Shown here: positions 45,264 through 53,946 of the stretch, in pieces
How positions within the stretch are numbered: position 1 is the stretch's first letter
Layout: every line of letters begins with the position of its first letter
Assembly: GCF_016887565.1 (NCBI RefSeq)
Contig: NZ_CP069396.1
Span: 7,050,001-7,114,000, forward strand
DNA: 64,000 bases
Origin: Archangium violaceum
Lineage (GTDB): Bacteria > Myxococcota > Myxococcia > Myxococcales > Myxococcaceae
Reading direction: 5' to 3'
Translations under genes and position numbers: made by a program
The notes under the pieces: generated by a model
Databases searched by the model: none
What the model saw: the letters and a program-made list of their open reading frames with translations, nothing else
What the model was told of the DNA's origin: nothing

Positions 45264-46226
45264 TCAGCCCTCGCCACCCCGGTACCACTCCACCAGCTTC
45301 GAGAGCCCCTGCTCCAGTGACACCGAGGGACGGAAGCCCGTCTCCCGCTCCAGGGCCGTCGCGTCCGCGCACGTCACTTCCAGCTCCTCCGGCTGCGCGG
45401 GCCTGAGCTCCACCCAGGCCTTCGTTCCCAGCCGCTCCTCCAGCAGGTCCACGAAGCGCGCCATCGACACCGGCGCGCCCCGTCCCACGTTCAGCACCCG
45501 GTACGGCGGCGCGCCCGAGGGCGGCTTGTCCAGCACCCGCACCAGCGCCTCCACCACGTCGTCCACGTACGTGAAGTCGCGCTGCATCTTCCCCTCACCG
45601 TTCAGCACGATGGAGCGGCCCTCCAGCATCGCCCGGAGGAACAGCATCGGCGCCATGTCCGGCCGGCCCCACGGGCCATACACCGTGAACAGCCGCAGCC
45701 CCGTCACCGCCAGCCCGTACTGGTGGCTGTAGACGTGCGCCATCAGCTCGTTGGCCCGCTTCGTCGCCGCGTAGAGGCTCAGCGGCTTGTCCGCCACTGC
45801 GTGCTCGGAGAAGGGCACCGGCGTTCCCATCCCGTACACCGAGCTCGACGAGGCGAACACCAGGTGCTCCACCCTCGCCTGCCTGCACAGCTCCAGCACC
45901 TGCAGGAAGCCCGTGACGTTCGTCTCCGTGTAGTCCTGCGCCTCGGCCGGCGTCGAGCGCACCCCCACCCGCGCCGCCAGGTGCACCACCCGCTCCGGCT
46001 TCGCTCCGTCGAACAGCTCCCTGCACGACTTCACGTCCCGGATGTCCATCCGGTGGAAACCGAAGTTCGGCGCCGCCTTCAGCCTCGACAGCCTCGTCGC
46101 CTTCAGCGTCACGTCACCCGACGCGTCCAGGTTGTCCAACCCGATGACCGAGTCCCCTCGCGCGAGCAGCCGCTCACAGACGTGATACCCGATAAAGCCC
46201 GCTGCGCCCGTGACCAGCACCTTCAT
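45264..46226 (-). CDS. NAD-dependent sugar epimerase/dehydratase
   Basis: 320 residues, ATG at 46226 with GGAG 8 bases upstream. Extended SDR features: VTGAAGFIGYHVCERLLARG at the N-terminus, GLDNLD after strand 2, SSSVYG and the YAATKRANE catalytic YxxxK. It is of the UDP-glucuronate/UDP-glucose 4-epimerase group; the exact sugar cannot be named. As the last gene of the minus-strand operon, after a GT2 and an FAD enzyme, it probably supplies a nucleotide sugar for surface glycan. A longer open frame exists but the added sequence is repeat-derived. Confidence 0.85.
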   Translation of the reverse strand: MKVLVTGAAGFIGYHVCERLLARGDSVIGLDNLDASGDVTLKATRLSRLKAAPNFGFHRMDIRDVKSCRELFDGAKPERVVHLAARVGVRSTPAEAQDYTETNVTGFLQVLELCRQARVEHLVFASSSSVYGMGTPVPFSEHAVADKPLSLYAATKRANELMAHVYSHQYGLAVTGLRLFTVYGPWGRPDMAPMLFLRAMLEGRSIVLNGEGKMQRDFTYVDDVVEALVRVLDKPPSGAPPYRVLNVGRGAPVSMARFVDLLEERLGTKAWVELRPAQPEELEVTCADATALERETGFRPSVSLEQGLSKLVEWYRGGEG

Positions 46227-46272
46227 GACACTCACTCCATTGCTTCCAGGGCGAGGTGACCACGGAGGGAAG

Positions 46273-46313
46273 ACCCTCACCCTGACCCTCTCCCAGAGGG
46301 AGAGGGGACATAC
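46273..46313 (-). repeat. 41-bp dispersed palindromic repeat, copy 1
   Basis: Contains the perfect stem CCCTCTCCC-AGA-GGGAGAGGG flanked by a CCCTCACC arm. It matches 59,620-59,660 at 37 of 41 positions. Both copies lie 7-8 bases past the stop of a minus-strand gene, here the FAD oxidoreductase. No T-tract follows on the minus strand, so it is not a standard terminator. Confidence 0.75.
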
Positions 46314-46320
46314 CACCGAG

Positions 46321-47679
46321 TCAGTCCTCGATCCGCGTTTCCAGATACGGTTTCTGCCGGCTCCGCCAGACTCGGGAACTCGCGCCTTCCGCGAGCAGTC
46401 TCCCTACCGCCAAACCCGCCGCGCACGCGTGGTGCACGTTGTCGTGGACGAACAATGCGCCGCGACCCAATGGATAGAGTCCCTCCACCCCACTCAATGC
46501 GTTCAAGGCGCGCTCCCGTACCTCGGCGAAGCCCTTGCGATACAGCGGGTAGGCCGTCGCCATGCGCCGCACCTCGGCCCCGAGGATGTCCACCCCCGCC
46601 AGCCCCGTCCGCTCCAGCGCCGGCCGCACCCGCTCCGTGAGCTCCTCCGGCGACGCACGCCAGATGGCGTCTCCCACCGCGCACGGCAGATCGAAGCCCA
46701 CCACCGTCCTCCCCGCCGGGCCCGCTCCTCCCAGGAAGTTCCGCGCCTCGAAGAGCCGGTTCGCCGGCAGCTGCTCGTCCGCGAAGTAATGTACGTCCTG
46801 TGTCGTGCCCCGCTCCCTCGCGAGCACCAGGTACAGCAGCGTCAGTGAGCGGTAGTCGAGTCCCTCGGCCGCTTCCGCTCTTCCCGTCCAGGCACACAGC
46901 AACGGCAGCGGCGCCGTCGCCACCACCGACTCCGCCGGCAGCTCCCGCCCCTCCACGAGCACGGCCCGCACCCGCCCTCGCTCCACCACCAGCCCCTCGG
47001 CCGCCGCTCCGCAGTGCACCTCGCCTCCGGCTCGGCGCAAGCCGTCCGCCAGGCCTTCCGCCAGCGCACCGAAGCCGCCCTCCGGATAGAAGTAGCGCCG
47101 CCCCGCGAACGAGCCTCCCCGCCCGAGCGCCGCGCGCACCACTCCCAGCGGGCCTCCCTTCTGCACCCGCGCCTGGCCGAGCGAGGCGTCCAGCTCCTCC
47201 GGCGCCAGGCCCCACACCTTCCTCGCCGCTGGCTCGTACAGCACTCGCGCCGCGTGCCGGCCCAGCCGCCGCGCCGCCTCCGCCCCGAAGTGGCTCCCCT
47301 CCGGCGGACGCAGCCGCGCCATCACCGCCGACAGCCCGTGTCTCGCCACCTCGGCGAGCCCCAGTCCTTTCGCGATGCCCAACAGCGACAGGGGATATGG
47401 CAGCCGCCGCCCGCCTACGTGCACCATGCCGCTGCGTGCCCTCACCTGGAGCGCGCCACCCAGGGCCGTCCGGTAGAGCGCCAGCACCTCCGGCCCCGCC
47501 GCCTGGTGCAGCCGGTGCGGACCGTAGTCCACCTTGAAGCCCGCCAGGTCGAACGAGCCCGAGAGCCCTCCCACTCGAGTGGACGCCTCGAGCACCACCA
47601 CCCGCCTGCCAGCCCGCACGAGCGCGTGCGCCGCGGCCAACCCCGAGGGCCCCGCGCCAATCACCACCGTGACGCTCAC
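46321..47679 (-). CDS. FAD-dependent oxidoreductase (protoporphyrinogen-oxidase / UDP-galactopyranose-mutase-like)
   Basis: 452 residues. GTG start at 47679, overlapping the GT2 stop as GTGA. The N-terminus is a dinucleotide fold, VVIGAGPSGLAAAHALVRAG, then VLEASTRVGGLSGSF and VDYGPHRLHQ. Later elements include YFYPEGGFGALAEGLADGLR and a C-terminal GRGALFVHDNVHHACAAGLA that binds the FAD. Such proteins are common in polysaccharide gene sets beside GT2 and epimerase genes. The substrate is unknown. Confidence 0.78.
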   Translation of the reverse strand: MSVTVVIGAGPSGLAAAHALVRAGRRVVVLEASTRVGGLSGSFDLAGFKVDYGPHRLHQAAGPEVLALYRTALGGALQVRARSGMVHVGGRRLPYPLSLLGIAKGLGLAEVARHGLSAVMARLRPPEGSHFGAEAARRLGRHAARVLYEPAARKVWGLAPEELDASLGQARVQKGGPLGVVRAALGRGGSFAGRRYFYPEGGFGALAEGLADGLRRAGGEVHCGAAAEGLVVERGRVRAVLVEGRELPAESVVATAPLPLLCAWTGRAEAAEGLDYRSLTLLYLVLARERGTTQDVHYFADEQLPANRLFEARNFLGGAGPAGRTVVGFDLPCAVGDAIWRASPEELTERVRPALERTGLAGVDILGAEVRRMATAYPLYRKGFAEVRERALNALSGVEGLYPLGRGALFVHDNVHHACAAGLAVGRLLAEGASSRVWRSRQKPYLETRIED

Positions 47680-48401
47680 CCCGTGCCTCCCACGGCGGGC
47701 AGCTCCAACGCCGCGAGTGCTCCCGGCGCCCGGCCCTCGCGCAGCCAGCCGATGCCTCGCGCCACCGTGCGGCCCATGAGCCACGTGTCCCGCACCGGCC
47801 GCCACTTCGAGCGGCCCACGCGCGCGTGGTACGCGATCGGCAGGAAGACGATGGGGTCTCCCGCCGCCGCCAGCGCCAATGTCAGCGTCGTGGTGAGCGA
47901 GAAGCGATCCGGCAGCACCGGCGCGAGCGACAGCAGATCCGCCGTGCGCAGCACCCGCAGGCCCGAGTTCAGGTCCGGCGCCTCGAAGCCGCCCAGCCAC
48001 CGCACCGCGCCCCGGAAGAGCGCCTTCACCGCCGAGCGCGCGAAGGGCTCGGCGGCCCCGAGCTTCGGCCGGGCGCCGATCGCCTGCCGCGCGCCACTCC
48101 GCACCGCCGCCACCAGCTCCGGCAGCGCCGCCTCCGGGTACGTGCCGTCCGCGTCGAGCAGCGCCAGCAGCGAGCCCCGGGCCTCGGCGGCCCCGGCCTT
48201 GATCGCCGCGCCGTAGCCCACGCCCGTCAGTGTCAGCACCCGCGCTCCGGCCTCACGCGCCAGCGCGCCCGTACCGTCCCGCGAGCCATCGTCCACCACG
48301 AGGATCTCGTGCGCCTCCCCCGCCAGCGACTCGCCCACCCGCCGCACCACCCCGGCGATGGCGCGCACCTCGTCGCGAGCGGGGATGACGACACTGATCA
48401 T
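47676..48401 (-). CDS. Family 2 glycosyltransferase
   Basis: 241 residues. GT-A fold signs: ISVVIPARDEVRAI, ILVVDDGSRDGTGALAREAG and LLALLDADGTYPEAALPELV with the DAD metal site. Conserved VGRSKWRPVRD near the C-terminus is typical of polyprenol-phosphate (DPM1-like) glycosyltransferases. No C-terminal membrane segments are present. Start overlaps the stop of the membrane protein gene upstream. Likely donor-lipid synthesis for a membrane or surface glycan. Confidence 0.85.
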   Translation of the reverse strand: MISVVIPARDEVRAIAGVVRRVGESLAGEAHEILVVDDGSRDGTGALAREAGARVLTLTGVGYGAAIKAGAAEARGSLLALLDADGTYPEAALPELVAAVRSGARQAIGARPKLGAAEPFARSAVKALFRGAVRWLGGFEAPDLNSGLRVLRTADLLSLAPVLPDRFSLTTTLTLALAAAGDPIVFLPIAYHARVGRSKWRPVRDTWLMGRTVARGIGWLREGRAPGALAALELPAVGGTG

Positions 48402-48985
48402 CCCGTCGCCGCCTCCGGGGCCTGCGCTGGCCGCCACATCTCCCACAACGGCCACAACAGCATCGGCAGCCACCCCACCGCCGCCCCCACCACCGACACC
48501 GGCATCAGCCAGCCCCACTGGGGCCCCACGAAGCGCACCAGCAGCGGCGCCAGCAGGTGCACGAACGTCGCCACCGAGGCCACCGTGATGACGCCCACCT
48601 TCAGCCGCGTGGACAGCGCCGTCAGCATGAACAGGTGGCCCACGATGAGCAGCACCACCGGCACCGTGAACAGGTGGAAGTGGAACGTCTCCATCACCTG
48701 CCTCGGGGGCTTCTCCAGCCGCATGGGCGCGGCCTCCGCCGTCTCCTCGGGCAGTTCCAGCGCCGGGCCTCCCACCGCTTCCACCGCGGGAGCGGGCACG
48801 GCGGCCGTGGCTCCACCCCGGTAGTACTCGGCCGCGCCCTGCCCGGACAGGCTTCCGAACGAGTCCGCGTACAGCCACGCCGAGGACACGAAGCCCAGCA
48901 CCAGGAACAGCAGGAACCCGGTGTAGAGGACGCGGGCCTCGAGCGAGAGGCGGGTGATGGGAAATGGCCGGGCGAACTGGCGCAC
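48398..48985 (-). CDS. Small multi-helix membrane protein next to FMN-binding protein
   Basis: 195 residues from a GTG at 48985 (GAAGGGG upstream); a GTG at 49012 is possible but overlaps the previous gene. Four membrane helices: LYTGFLLFLVLGFVSSAWLY, FTVPVVLLIVGHLFMLTAL, VITVASVATFVHLLAPLLV and MPVSVVGAAVGWLPMLLWPL. A periplasmic loop follows helix 1. His residues at HFH before helix 2, GH within it and VH in helix 3 could ligate b-type haem. That would suit electron delivery from quinol to the FMN protein next door. This is inference. Confidence 0.7.
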   Translation of the reverse strand: MRQFARPFPITRLSLEARVLYTGFLLFLVLGFVSSAWLYADSFGSLSGQGAAEYYRGGATAAVPAPAVEAVGGPALELPEETAEAAPMRLEKPPRQVMETFHFHLFTVPVVLLIVGHLFMLTALSTRLKVGVITVASVATFVHLLAPLLVRFVGPQWGWLMPVSVVGAAVGWLPMLLWPLWEMWRPAQAPEAATG

Positions 48986-48992
48986 GAGCGGG

Positions 48993-49580
48993 CTACCCCT
49001 TCGACAGCGCACCGGGCTTGAGGATGAGCTCGTCCAACAGGATGAGCGCGCGACGCACTCCCACCGCCATCGACCGCGACGAGATGGTTGCCCCCGTCAC
49101 CACGTCGATGTCCTCGCCCGCCCGCACCGCGTCCTTCACCGTCTTCCCCTGGAACTGGCGCCGGAAGCGCGCGTCGGTGATCTCCTCACCGTACTTCTCC
49201 CGGTACACCATCACCTCGTGGCGCTCGACCACGCCCTCGGGCGACAGCTTCACCGCGAAGGTGATCTGCTCGTGCTGGCCCAGCTCCTCGTCGATGATCG
49301 CATAGCCATCCACGTGCTCCCCCGTGGTGGCCACGAAGATGACGTACTCGGGCTTGGCCGGCTTGTACCCGAGCCGCCCCTGCAACGCGGCCAGCTCGGC
49401 CGGGCCCGGCTTCACCTTGCGGAAGGAGACCCGCTGGCTCTTGGGGAAGAACTCCTTGAGGACCTGCGGCGTGGTGAAATACGTGGCCGCCGCCTCCGCG
49501 GGCAGCGATGCCCCCGCCCACAGCCACACCGCCAGTGCCAGCGAGAAGTGCTTCACGGGCCATCCCCTTACCACGCTCAT
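48993..49580 (-). CDS. Periplasmic FMN-binding (flavinylated) protein
   Basis: 195 residues from the ATG at 49580. Signal peptide: HFSLALAVWLWAGASLPAEA. The C-terminal half is an FMN_bind domain ending in DIDVVTGATISSRSM, the (S/T)GAT motif whose last Thr (about residue 165) is covalently loaded with FMN by ApbE. An apbE gene lies divergently at 53,947. Such proteins (RnfG, NqrC, FmnA/PplA type) carry electrons outside the cytoplasm. ATGA overlap with the lipoprotein gene upstream. Confidence 0.88.
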   Translation of the reverse strand: MSVVRGWPVKHFSLALAVWLWAGASLPAEAAATYFTTPQVLKEFFPKSQRVSFRKVKPGPAELAALQGRLGYKPAKPEYVIFVATTGEHVDGYAIIDEELGQHEQITFAVKLSPEGVVERHEVMVYREKYGEEITDARFRRQFQGKTVKDAVRAGEDIDVVTGATISSRSMAVGVRRALILLDELILKPGALSKG

Positions 49581-50101
49581 GGCAACTCCCGAACCGCTTG
49601 GACGACGGCCTGCCTGACATGCGAGCGCCAATCCGTCCGCGCGCGATAGAGACTCTCCGAGGTGGCGCCTCGGCGCTCACCGCTCGACAGGACCTGGCCA
49701 TCCGGTCCCACCATCATCGACTCCAGCTCGACCTCGGCCCGGCCGAGCGGCTGCAGCGCGGACAGGTCCAACCGCGTCAGCACCAGCACCACCGCCGCCT
49801 CCGCCCGGTACTGGCGCGCCAGCGCCGCGGCCTGCTCCACCGTGGGCGCCGGCCCCAGCAGCGACTCCGCCGCCACCACCTCGTAGCCGCGCGAGCGCAG
49901 GGCCTCGGCCCCCTCGCGCGCCACGACGTCGCGCGGCTCGTCCCCGCCGAGCACGTCCCCGACGAGCCCTCGCGGCGCGGGCTTCGACACCGCCGACGCG
50001 CCCACCACCACCACGCGCGACGGAGCCCCCTCCGGACGCCGGGGCGGCGTGGCACAGGCGGCGGTGAGCATCACGGCGGTGGCGAGCAGGAAGGCGCGCA
50101 T
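49577..50101 (-). CDS. Lipoprotein of unknown function
   Basis: 174 residues. Lipobox LTAAC follows a short hydrophobic signal (RAFLLATAVMLTAAC). The mature part has VVVVGASAVSKPAP, GAEALRSRGYEVVAAESLLG and an AAVVLVLTRLDLSALQPLG strand region, reminiscent of lipoproteins that bind or assemble envelope parts. No named family is recognised. Co-translated with the FMN protein downstream. Confidence 0.72.
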   Translation of the reverse strand: MRAFLLATAVMLTAACATPPRRPEGAPSRVVVVGASAVSKPAPRGLVGDVLGGDEPRDVVAREGAEALRSRGYEVVAAESLLGPAPTVEQAAALARQYRAEAAVVLVLTRLDLSALQPLGRAEVELESMMVGPDGQVLSSGERRGATSESLYRARTDWRSHVRQAVVQAVRELP

Positions 50102-50115
50102 CGGTTCCCCGGCTT

Positions 50116-51510
50116 TCAGAAGAGGTAGGCCACGCTGGCCATGAAGTTCCAGTGGCCCTCGCTCCAGAAGTCGCGAGACCACGCGTGCGGCATCTGGCCA
50201 TCCCCGCCGCTCTTCTCCCAGAAGAAGCTCGTCTTGAGAACGTAGGGCGGCAGCGGCCGGAAATTCAGCCCGAGCGTCAGCCGCGACACATCTCCCGCGG
50301 TGACGAACTCCGTGTCGGTGTTCTTTTCCTCATACCGGAGCGAGGCGGTGAAGTGGCCGTCGTGCCACTCGTCCGGGAGCAGCCGGAAGAAGGGCTCGAC
50401 GCGGAAGCGGTAGTTGGCCTGCCCGTAGAAGCCGAACATCCCCGTCGGCACCCGGTCGCGCGTGTTGGCCGTCGAGCCCTCCGGGAAGCCCTGCACGTAG
50501 CCGGGATCGATGAAGGCGCGCACCACCTCGCCCGTGAGATCCCACGCGCCGAGCCGCCAGAAGACATCCGCGTTGACCATGTTCACCCGGCGGTTCTCGA
50601 GGTCATACGCCCCCGTGTAGCCGGACAGGCCCGCCTCCAGGCCCAGGAAGGGCGACACGGACACGCGCCCGGTGATGGCCTTGTCGTCGTTGTTGTCCTC
50701 CAGGTGGCTGCCGCGCGCCGCACGGAAGCCCTGGCCATCGAGGATCTTCGCGTCGAGGCCGTTGATGGCATACACCTCGTAGGACAGCCGCCAGTCCCGC
50801 CCCAGGTCGACGCCACCGAGGAAGCCCGCGCCGGACTCGAACCAGGTGGTGGGCACCACCGTGGTGTACGCGATGGGCCGCTCGGGCAGCTCCTGTGCCG
50901 GCGCGTCGTGCCGCAGGTTGTACGCCCCCACCGGCACGAGGATGACTCCGGCTCGGAAGGTGAGCCAGTCCGTCAGCATCAGGTCCACCACCGAGAACTC
51001 GAGCAGCACCTCGCCCGCGCCCAGGATGCCGTCTCGCTTGAGCGGGCTGCCCGCGAATTCGAACTCGATCTCCGTCGCCGTGGAGATGCGCTCGGAGATG
51101 TGGCTGTAGACGAAGAGCACGTACCGGTGGTTGCGGAACGTGGACTTGCCCTGCTCGGGCACGATGAAGTCGTGCTCGGCGTACCCTCCCAGCGTCGTCC
51201 GGTCGAGGATGGCCGCCGCCCGCTGCGTCAACGTGGTGGTCGGCTGGAGCCGCTGGGTGAAGGTCTCCTGCGACGACTGGCCGGGTGTCTCGGCGTTGGG
51301 CGCCGGCGGCGTCGTGCCCGTGGCGGCCGGATCCTCCAGGCCCTCCAGGTCCAGGCGCGGGCCCTCGACCTGTTTCGATGGCTCCTCCTGGGGCACACGG
51401 GGGGCGTCCGCCGCTGGCTTCTTCTCGGGCGTGGAGCCCTCGTCTTGCGCCAGACCGGTGAGGGGCGCGAGCAGCAACGGGAGGAGGAGCAGAGAGAGGC
51501 GGCGCGGCAC
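50116..51510 (-). CDS. Outer-membrane beta-barrel (porin-like) protein
   Basis: 464 residues from a GTG at 51510 (CCGGAG upstream). Signal peptide RRLSLLLLPLLLAPLTGLAQ; then a disordered Pro/Glu-rich 80 residues. From LGGYAEHDFIVPEQGKSTFR on, alternating amphipathic strands form a barrel and the last residues are SVAYLF, the usual barrel end. The set-up resembles phosphate-selective porin/OprP-like or metal-responsive barrels. No plug or TonB box is obvious. In a Fur-marked operon it could pass iron complexes, but that is inference. Confidence 0.78.
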   Translation of the reverse strand: MPRRLSLLLLPLLLAPLTGLAQDEGSTPEKKPAADAPRVPQEEPSKQVEGPRLDLEGLEDPAATGTTPPAPNAETPGQSSQETFTQRLQPTTTLTQRAAAILDRTTLGGYAEHDFIVPEQGKSTFRNHRYVLFVYSHISERISTATEIEFEFAGSPLKRDGILGAGEVLLEFSVVDLMLTDWLTFRAGVILVPVGAYNLRHDAPAQELPERPIAYTTVVPTTWFESGAGFLGGVDLGRDWRLSYEVYAINGLDAKILDGQGFRAARGSHLEDNNDDKAITGRVSVSPFLGLEAGLSGYTGAYDLENRRVNMVNADVFWRLGAWDLTGEVVRAFIDPGYVQGFPEGSTANTRDRVPTGMFGFYGQANYRFRVEPFFRLLPDEWHDGHFTASLRYEEKNTDTEFVTAGDVSRLTLGLNFRPLPPYVLKTSFFWEKSGGDGQMPHAWSRDFWSEGHWNFMASVAYLF

Positions 51511-51602
51511 GGTGGCTCCGGAAGTCACGCGGAGGAAGGGAGCGAGGCCGGAGGCGCGTTGCGCGTTCCCCCCGGCCGGAGGATGGGTTTCTGGACGCGG
51601 GC

Positions 51603-52301
51603 TCACTGGCCGGTCTCGGAGCTCACGCAGCGGCCACGCAGACACGTCCTGCCCGTGGCACAGTGGATGTCCTTCTCGCAGCACACGCCCAGGCAGGTAC
51701 AGCACACGGTGCCCTCGGGCTGGGTGCCGGCCAGACACTCGGCGGACGCGACACAGTTGGGCGGATCCACGCACACCACCGCCTTGGGCGCATTCGACTC
51801 GCCGACGTACGTGACCGTGCCGTAGTAGGAGTCCACCACCTTGCGGCCCGGTTCTCCCATGTTGGTGTCGAAGTACTCGTAGGCTCCCGGCGTGGGGAAC
51901 GCGTAGCGCCAGTAGGAGTACGTCTCCTTGCCCTCGGTGCGGACGTTGTAGGGCTTCACCAGGTTGGGGCTGAAGAGCGCCGCGGGCGCCGACAGCGAGG
52001 TGACGTTGGTGGACACCTCGGGCTGGTAGTTGCGGAACTCGACGACCTGCCCCGGCAGGATGGACAGGCCTCCCGCCGGCTGGATGTCCGTGGGCTCTCC
52101 CGTTTCCGTGCGCAGGGTGTACTGCTGCCCGATGCATGCGGGCGCGATGGCGCGGTAGAGGCCGGCGGTGATGCGGTTGAGGGACACGGAGACGCGAGGG
52201 TTTCCCTTCGCCGACTCCTGAACGGGCCGGAAGTCCTCGGGCGTGGGGCCCTTGCAGGCGGCGAGGCAGAGCGCGAAGGCGAGGATGAGACGGGCGCGCA
52301 T
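51603..52301 (-). CDS. Cupredoxin-like Cys-rich lipoprotein
   Basis: 232 residues; signal ending LCLAAC (lipobox). Residues 60-175 read like a cupredoxin-type beta sandwich (ILPGQVVEFRNYQPEVSTNV, YSYWRYAFPTPGAYEYFDTN, then VVDSYYGTVTYVGE). The canonical Cu ligand set is not clear. The last 50 residues hold about 12 Cys in a VCVDPPNC...CCTCLGVCCEKDIHC arrangement, a knot-like or disulfide-rich module. TGATG stop-start overlap with the glycosyltransferase upstream. May bind metal, unproven. Confidence 0.62.
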   Translation of the reverse strand: MRARLILAFALCLAACKGPTPEDFRPVQESAKGNPRVSVSLNRITAGLYRAIAPACIGQQYTLRTETGEPTDIQPAGGLSILPGQVVEFRNYQPEVSTNVTSLSAPAALFSPNLVKPYNVRTEGKETYSYWRYAFPTPGAYEYFDTNMGEPGRKVVDSYYGTVTYVGESNAPKAVVCVDPPNCVASAECLAGTQPEGTVCCTCLGVCCEKDIHCATGRTCLRGRCVSSETGQ

Positions 52302-53788
52302 CAGAGGACCTTCTGCGGAAGAACCGGCGGCGCGGGCCGGTAGTGGAAGAGAACGATGTCGTGGGCGTGCGAGCGCACGCGCCGGTCGCACGCGAAGCGC
52401 GAGACGGGCTCCAGGTGGGCCGCGAGTGCCTCGAACCCGGGAGCGGTGGAGGTGACGTAGACGTCCGCCCCCGCGGCGGCCACGCGCTCCACCTCTCGGC
52501 GCAGCTGCTCGCCCGTGGCCGGACGGCCGGCGCGGTAGTGGGGCACGTAGTGCTCGAAGAGCCGCGCCTCCTCGCCAGTGAAGAGCAGCGTGCCGGACGG
52601 AGGCAGCGTGCGGGACACGTGTGACACCAGGCGCGCGGCGGGAGAGGGCTCGCGGCCCTGATCGAGTGCCACCGGCAGCATCACGCCCGCGGTGGCCGCC
52701 GTCAGCGCCCCGGCCAGCGGGAGGAGCACCCGGGGAGGACTCGTGCGCGCGAGCACCGCCACGCCCACCGCCACCAGCAGCGCCAGCGCGAGCACCACCG
52801 GCAGGGCATGACGCGCCTTGAGCAGGTTCTGCCCGAGGAACATCCACGCGCCGTAGGGGACGCCGAACGCCAGGGCCAGCAGCGTCACGCGGCGCTCGGA
52901 GGTGGACAGCGTCCCACGCAGCGCCGCACGGATGAGTGCCACGAGTGCCCCGGCCAGTCCCAGCGCCAGGAGGAGACGCGCGGCCAGCAGGATGGCGGAG
53001 TCACCGCCTACACCAGGCCAGGGCAGCCCGAGGCCCGCGGCGACGATGTCGAATCCGAAGTTCTCCAACCGCCAGCCGAGCTCCGGGCGCACGGCCACGG
53101 TGCCGCCCCACTCGCCCGTGTGGCCGCGCAGGAAACCCGAGCCGATGCGCAGCAGCTCCGCCGGGCCCGTGAGCGCCACCATCGGGAGGAGCCACGCCCC
53201 CACGCCGAGCCCGCTCCCCACGAGCGCCGCCAGTCGACGGCCGCGAGGCACCACCAGGGCCAGTCCGAGCAACGCCGGGAGGAACGAGGGCCGGGCCCCG
53301 AGCGCCAGGCCGGTCACCACGCCCGCGAGCACCGCCGCCCGAGGCGAGGAGTCACCCACCAGCACGGCGCAGGCCGCGAGAGCCAGGAGCGCGAGCCCCA
53401 CCCCATCCGAGCCGGGTGTGGCACCGAAGAGGACCGGGAGGGGAAGCAGCGCCAGCAGGGCCGAGGCCGCCAGCGCCCCGAACACTCCGAGGTACGGCCG
53501 CAGGACGAGACCCAGGGCACCGATGGCCACCGCCCCGAGCACGAGGCCGGGCAGGGCCAGCGCCACCACCTCCTGGGCACCCGCGGCAGAGACCAACCGG
53601 GCCATGGCCACGTACACGGGGTAACCGGGAAAGTGAGGGGCCTGCGCCGCCAGGTCGAAGCCGTGGAGAGAACGAGCGAAATTCACCGCATCGAGATCCG
53701 GCAGGAGCCGGGGCAGCGCGAGCACTCGCGCCACCACTCCAGCGCCTGTCAGCGATGCCAGGGCCACGGCGAAGGCCCGGGGTGTCAT
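52301..53788 (-). CDS. Multi-pass membrane glycosyltransferase (GT39/ArnT-like)
   Basis: 495 residues with about eleven hydrophobic segments. The first loop, LPDLDAVNFARSLHGFD then HFPGYPVYVAMARLV, resembles the acidic first periplasmic loop of PMT/ArnT-type transferases. The C-terminal 110 residues are soluble. Such enzymes move a sugar from a polyprenyl donor on the outer face of the inner membrane, which fits the GT2 later in the operon. Start ATG at 53788; an upstream TTG would put the start inside the Fur-like box. First gene of the operon. Confidence 0.7.
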   Translation of the reverse strand: MTPRAFAVALASLTGAGVVARVLALPRLLPDLDAVNFARSLHGFDLAAQAPHFPGYPVYVAMARLVSAAGAQEVVALALPGLVLGAVAIGALGLVLRPYLGVFGALAASALLALLPLPVLFGATPGSDGVGLALLALAACAVLVGDSSPRAAVLAGVVTGLALGARPSFLPALLGLALVVPRGRRLAALVGSGLGVGAWLLPMVALTGPAELLRIGSGFLRGHTGEWGGTVAVRPELGWRLENFGFDIVAAGLGLPWPGVGGDSAILLAARLLLALGLAGALVALIRAALRGTLSTSERRVTLLALAFGVPYGAWMFLGQNLLKARHALPVVLALALLVAVGVAVLARTSPPRVLLPLAGALTAATAGVMLPVALDQGREPSPAARLVSHVSRTLPPSGTLLFTGEEARLFEHYVPHYRAGRPATGEQLRREVERVAAAGADVYVTSTAPGFEALAAHLEPVSRFACDRRVRSHAHDIVLFHYRPAPPVLPQKVL

Positions 53789-53946
53789 GGACCCCTGCCC
53801 TCCCACCTCCGGTGCGCCCTTCGCGGAGTGGGTGAAATTGAAACTCATTCTCAACAAGCGCACATTTGCATACTATGCCCTGGGACAGGCGGTCAACGAG
53901 AGGACCGCTGGCGGCAGTAGGCGCTCTCATGGGACAGAGGGTGGCC
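53789..53946. promoter_or_regulatory. Divergent promoter region of apbE and the minus-strand FMN operon
   Basis: A possible + strand sigma-70 promoter is TTCTCA (53848-53853), a 17-base spacer and TACTAT (53871-53876), overlapping the Fur-like site. The minus-strand gene has a purine-rich leader with GGAGGG about 10 bases before its ATG. Confidence 0.5.
53834..53852 (+). promoter_or_regulatory. Fur-box-like operator
   Basis: GAAATTGAAACTCATTCTC matches 14 of 19 positions of the classical Fur box (GATAAT repeats). The inner 7-1-7 form TGAAACT-C-ATTCTCA (53839-53853) has one perfect half-site. It stands between apbE and the operon containing the FMN protein and outer-membrane barrel, 46 bases from the latter's start. 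Binding is predicted, not shown. Confidence 0.65.

Noticed and set aside
46273-46313. Palindromic repeat as intrinsic terminator
   Set aside because: Strong stem but no T-tract on either strand; kept as a dispersed repeat.
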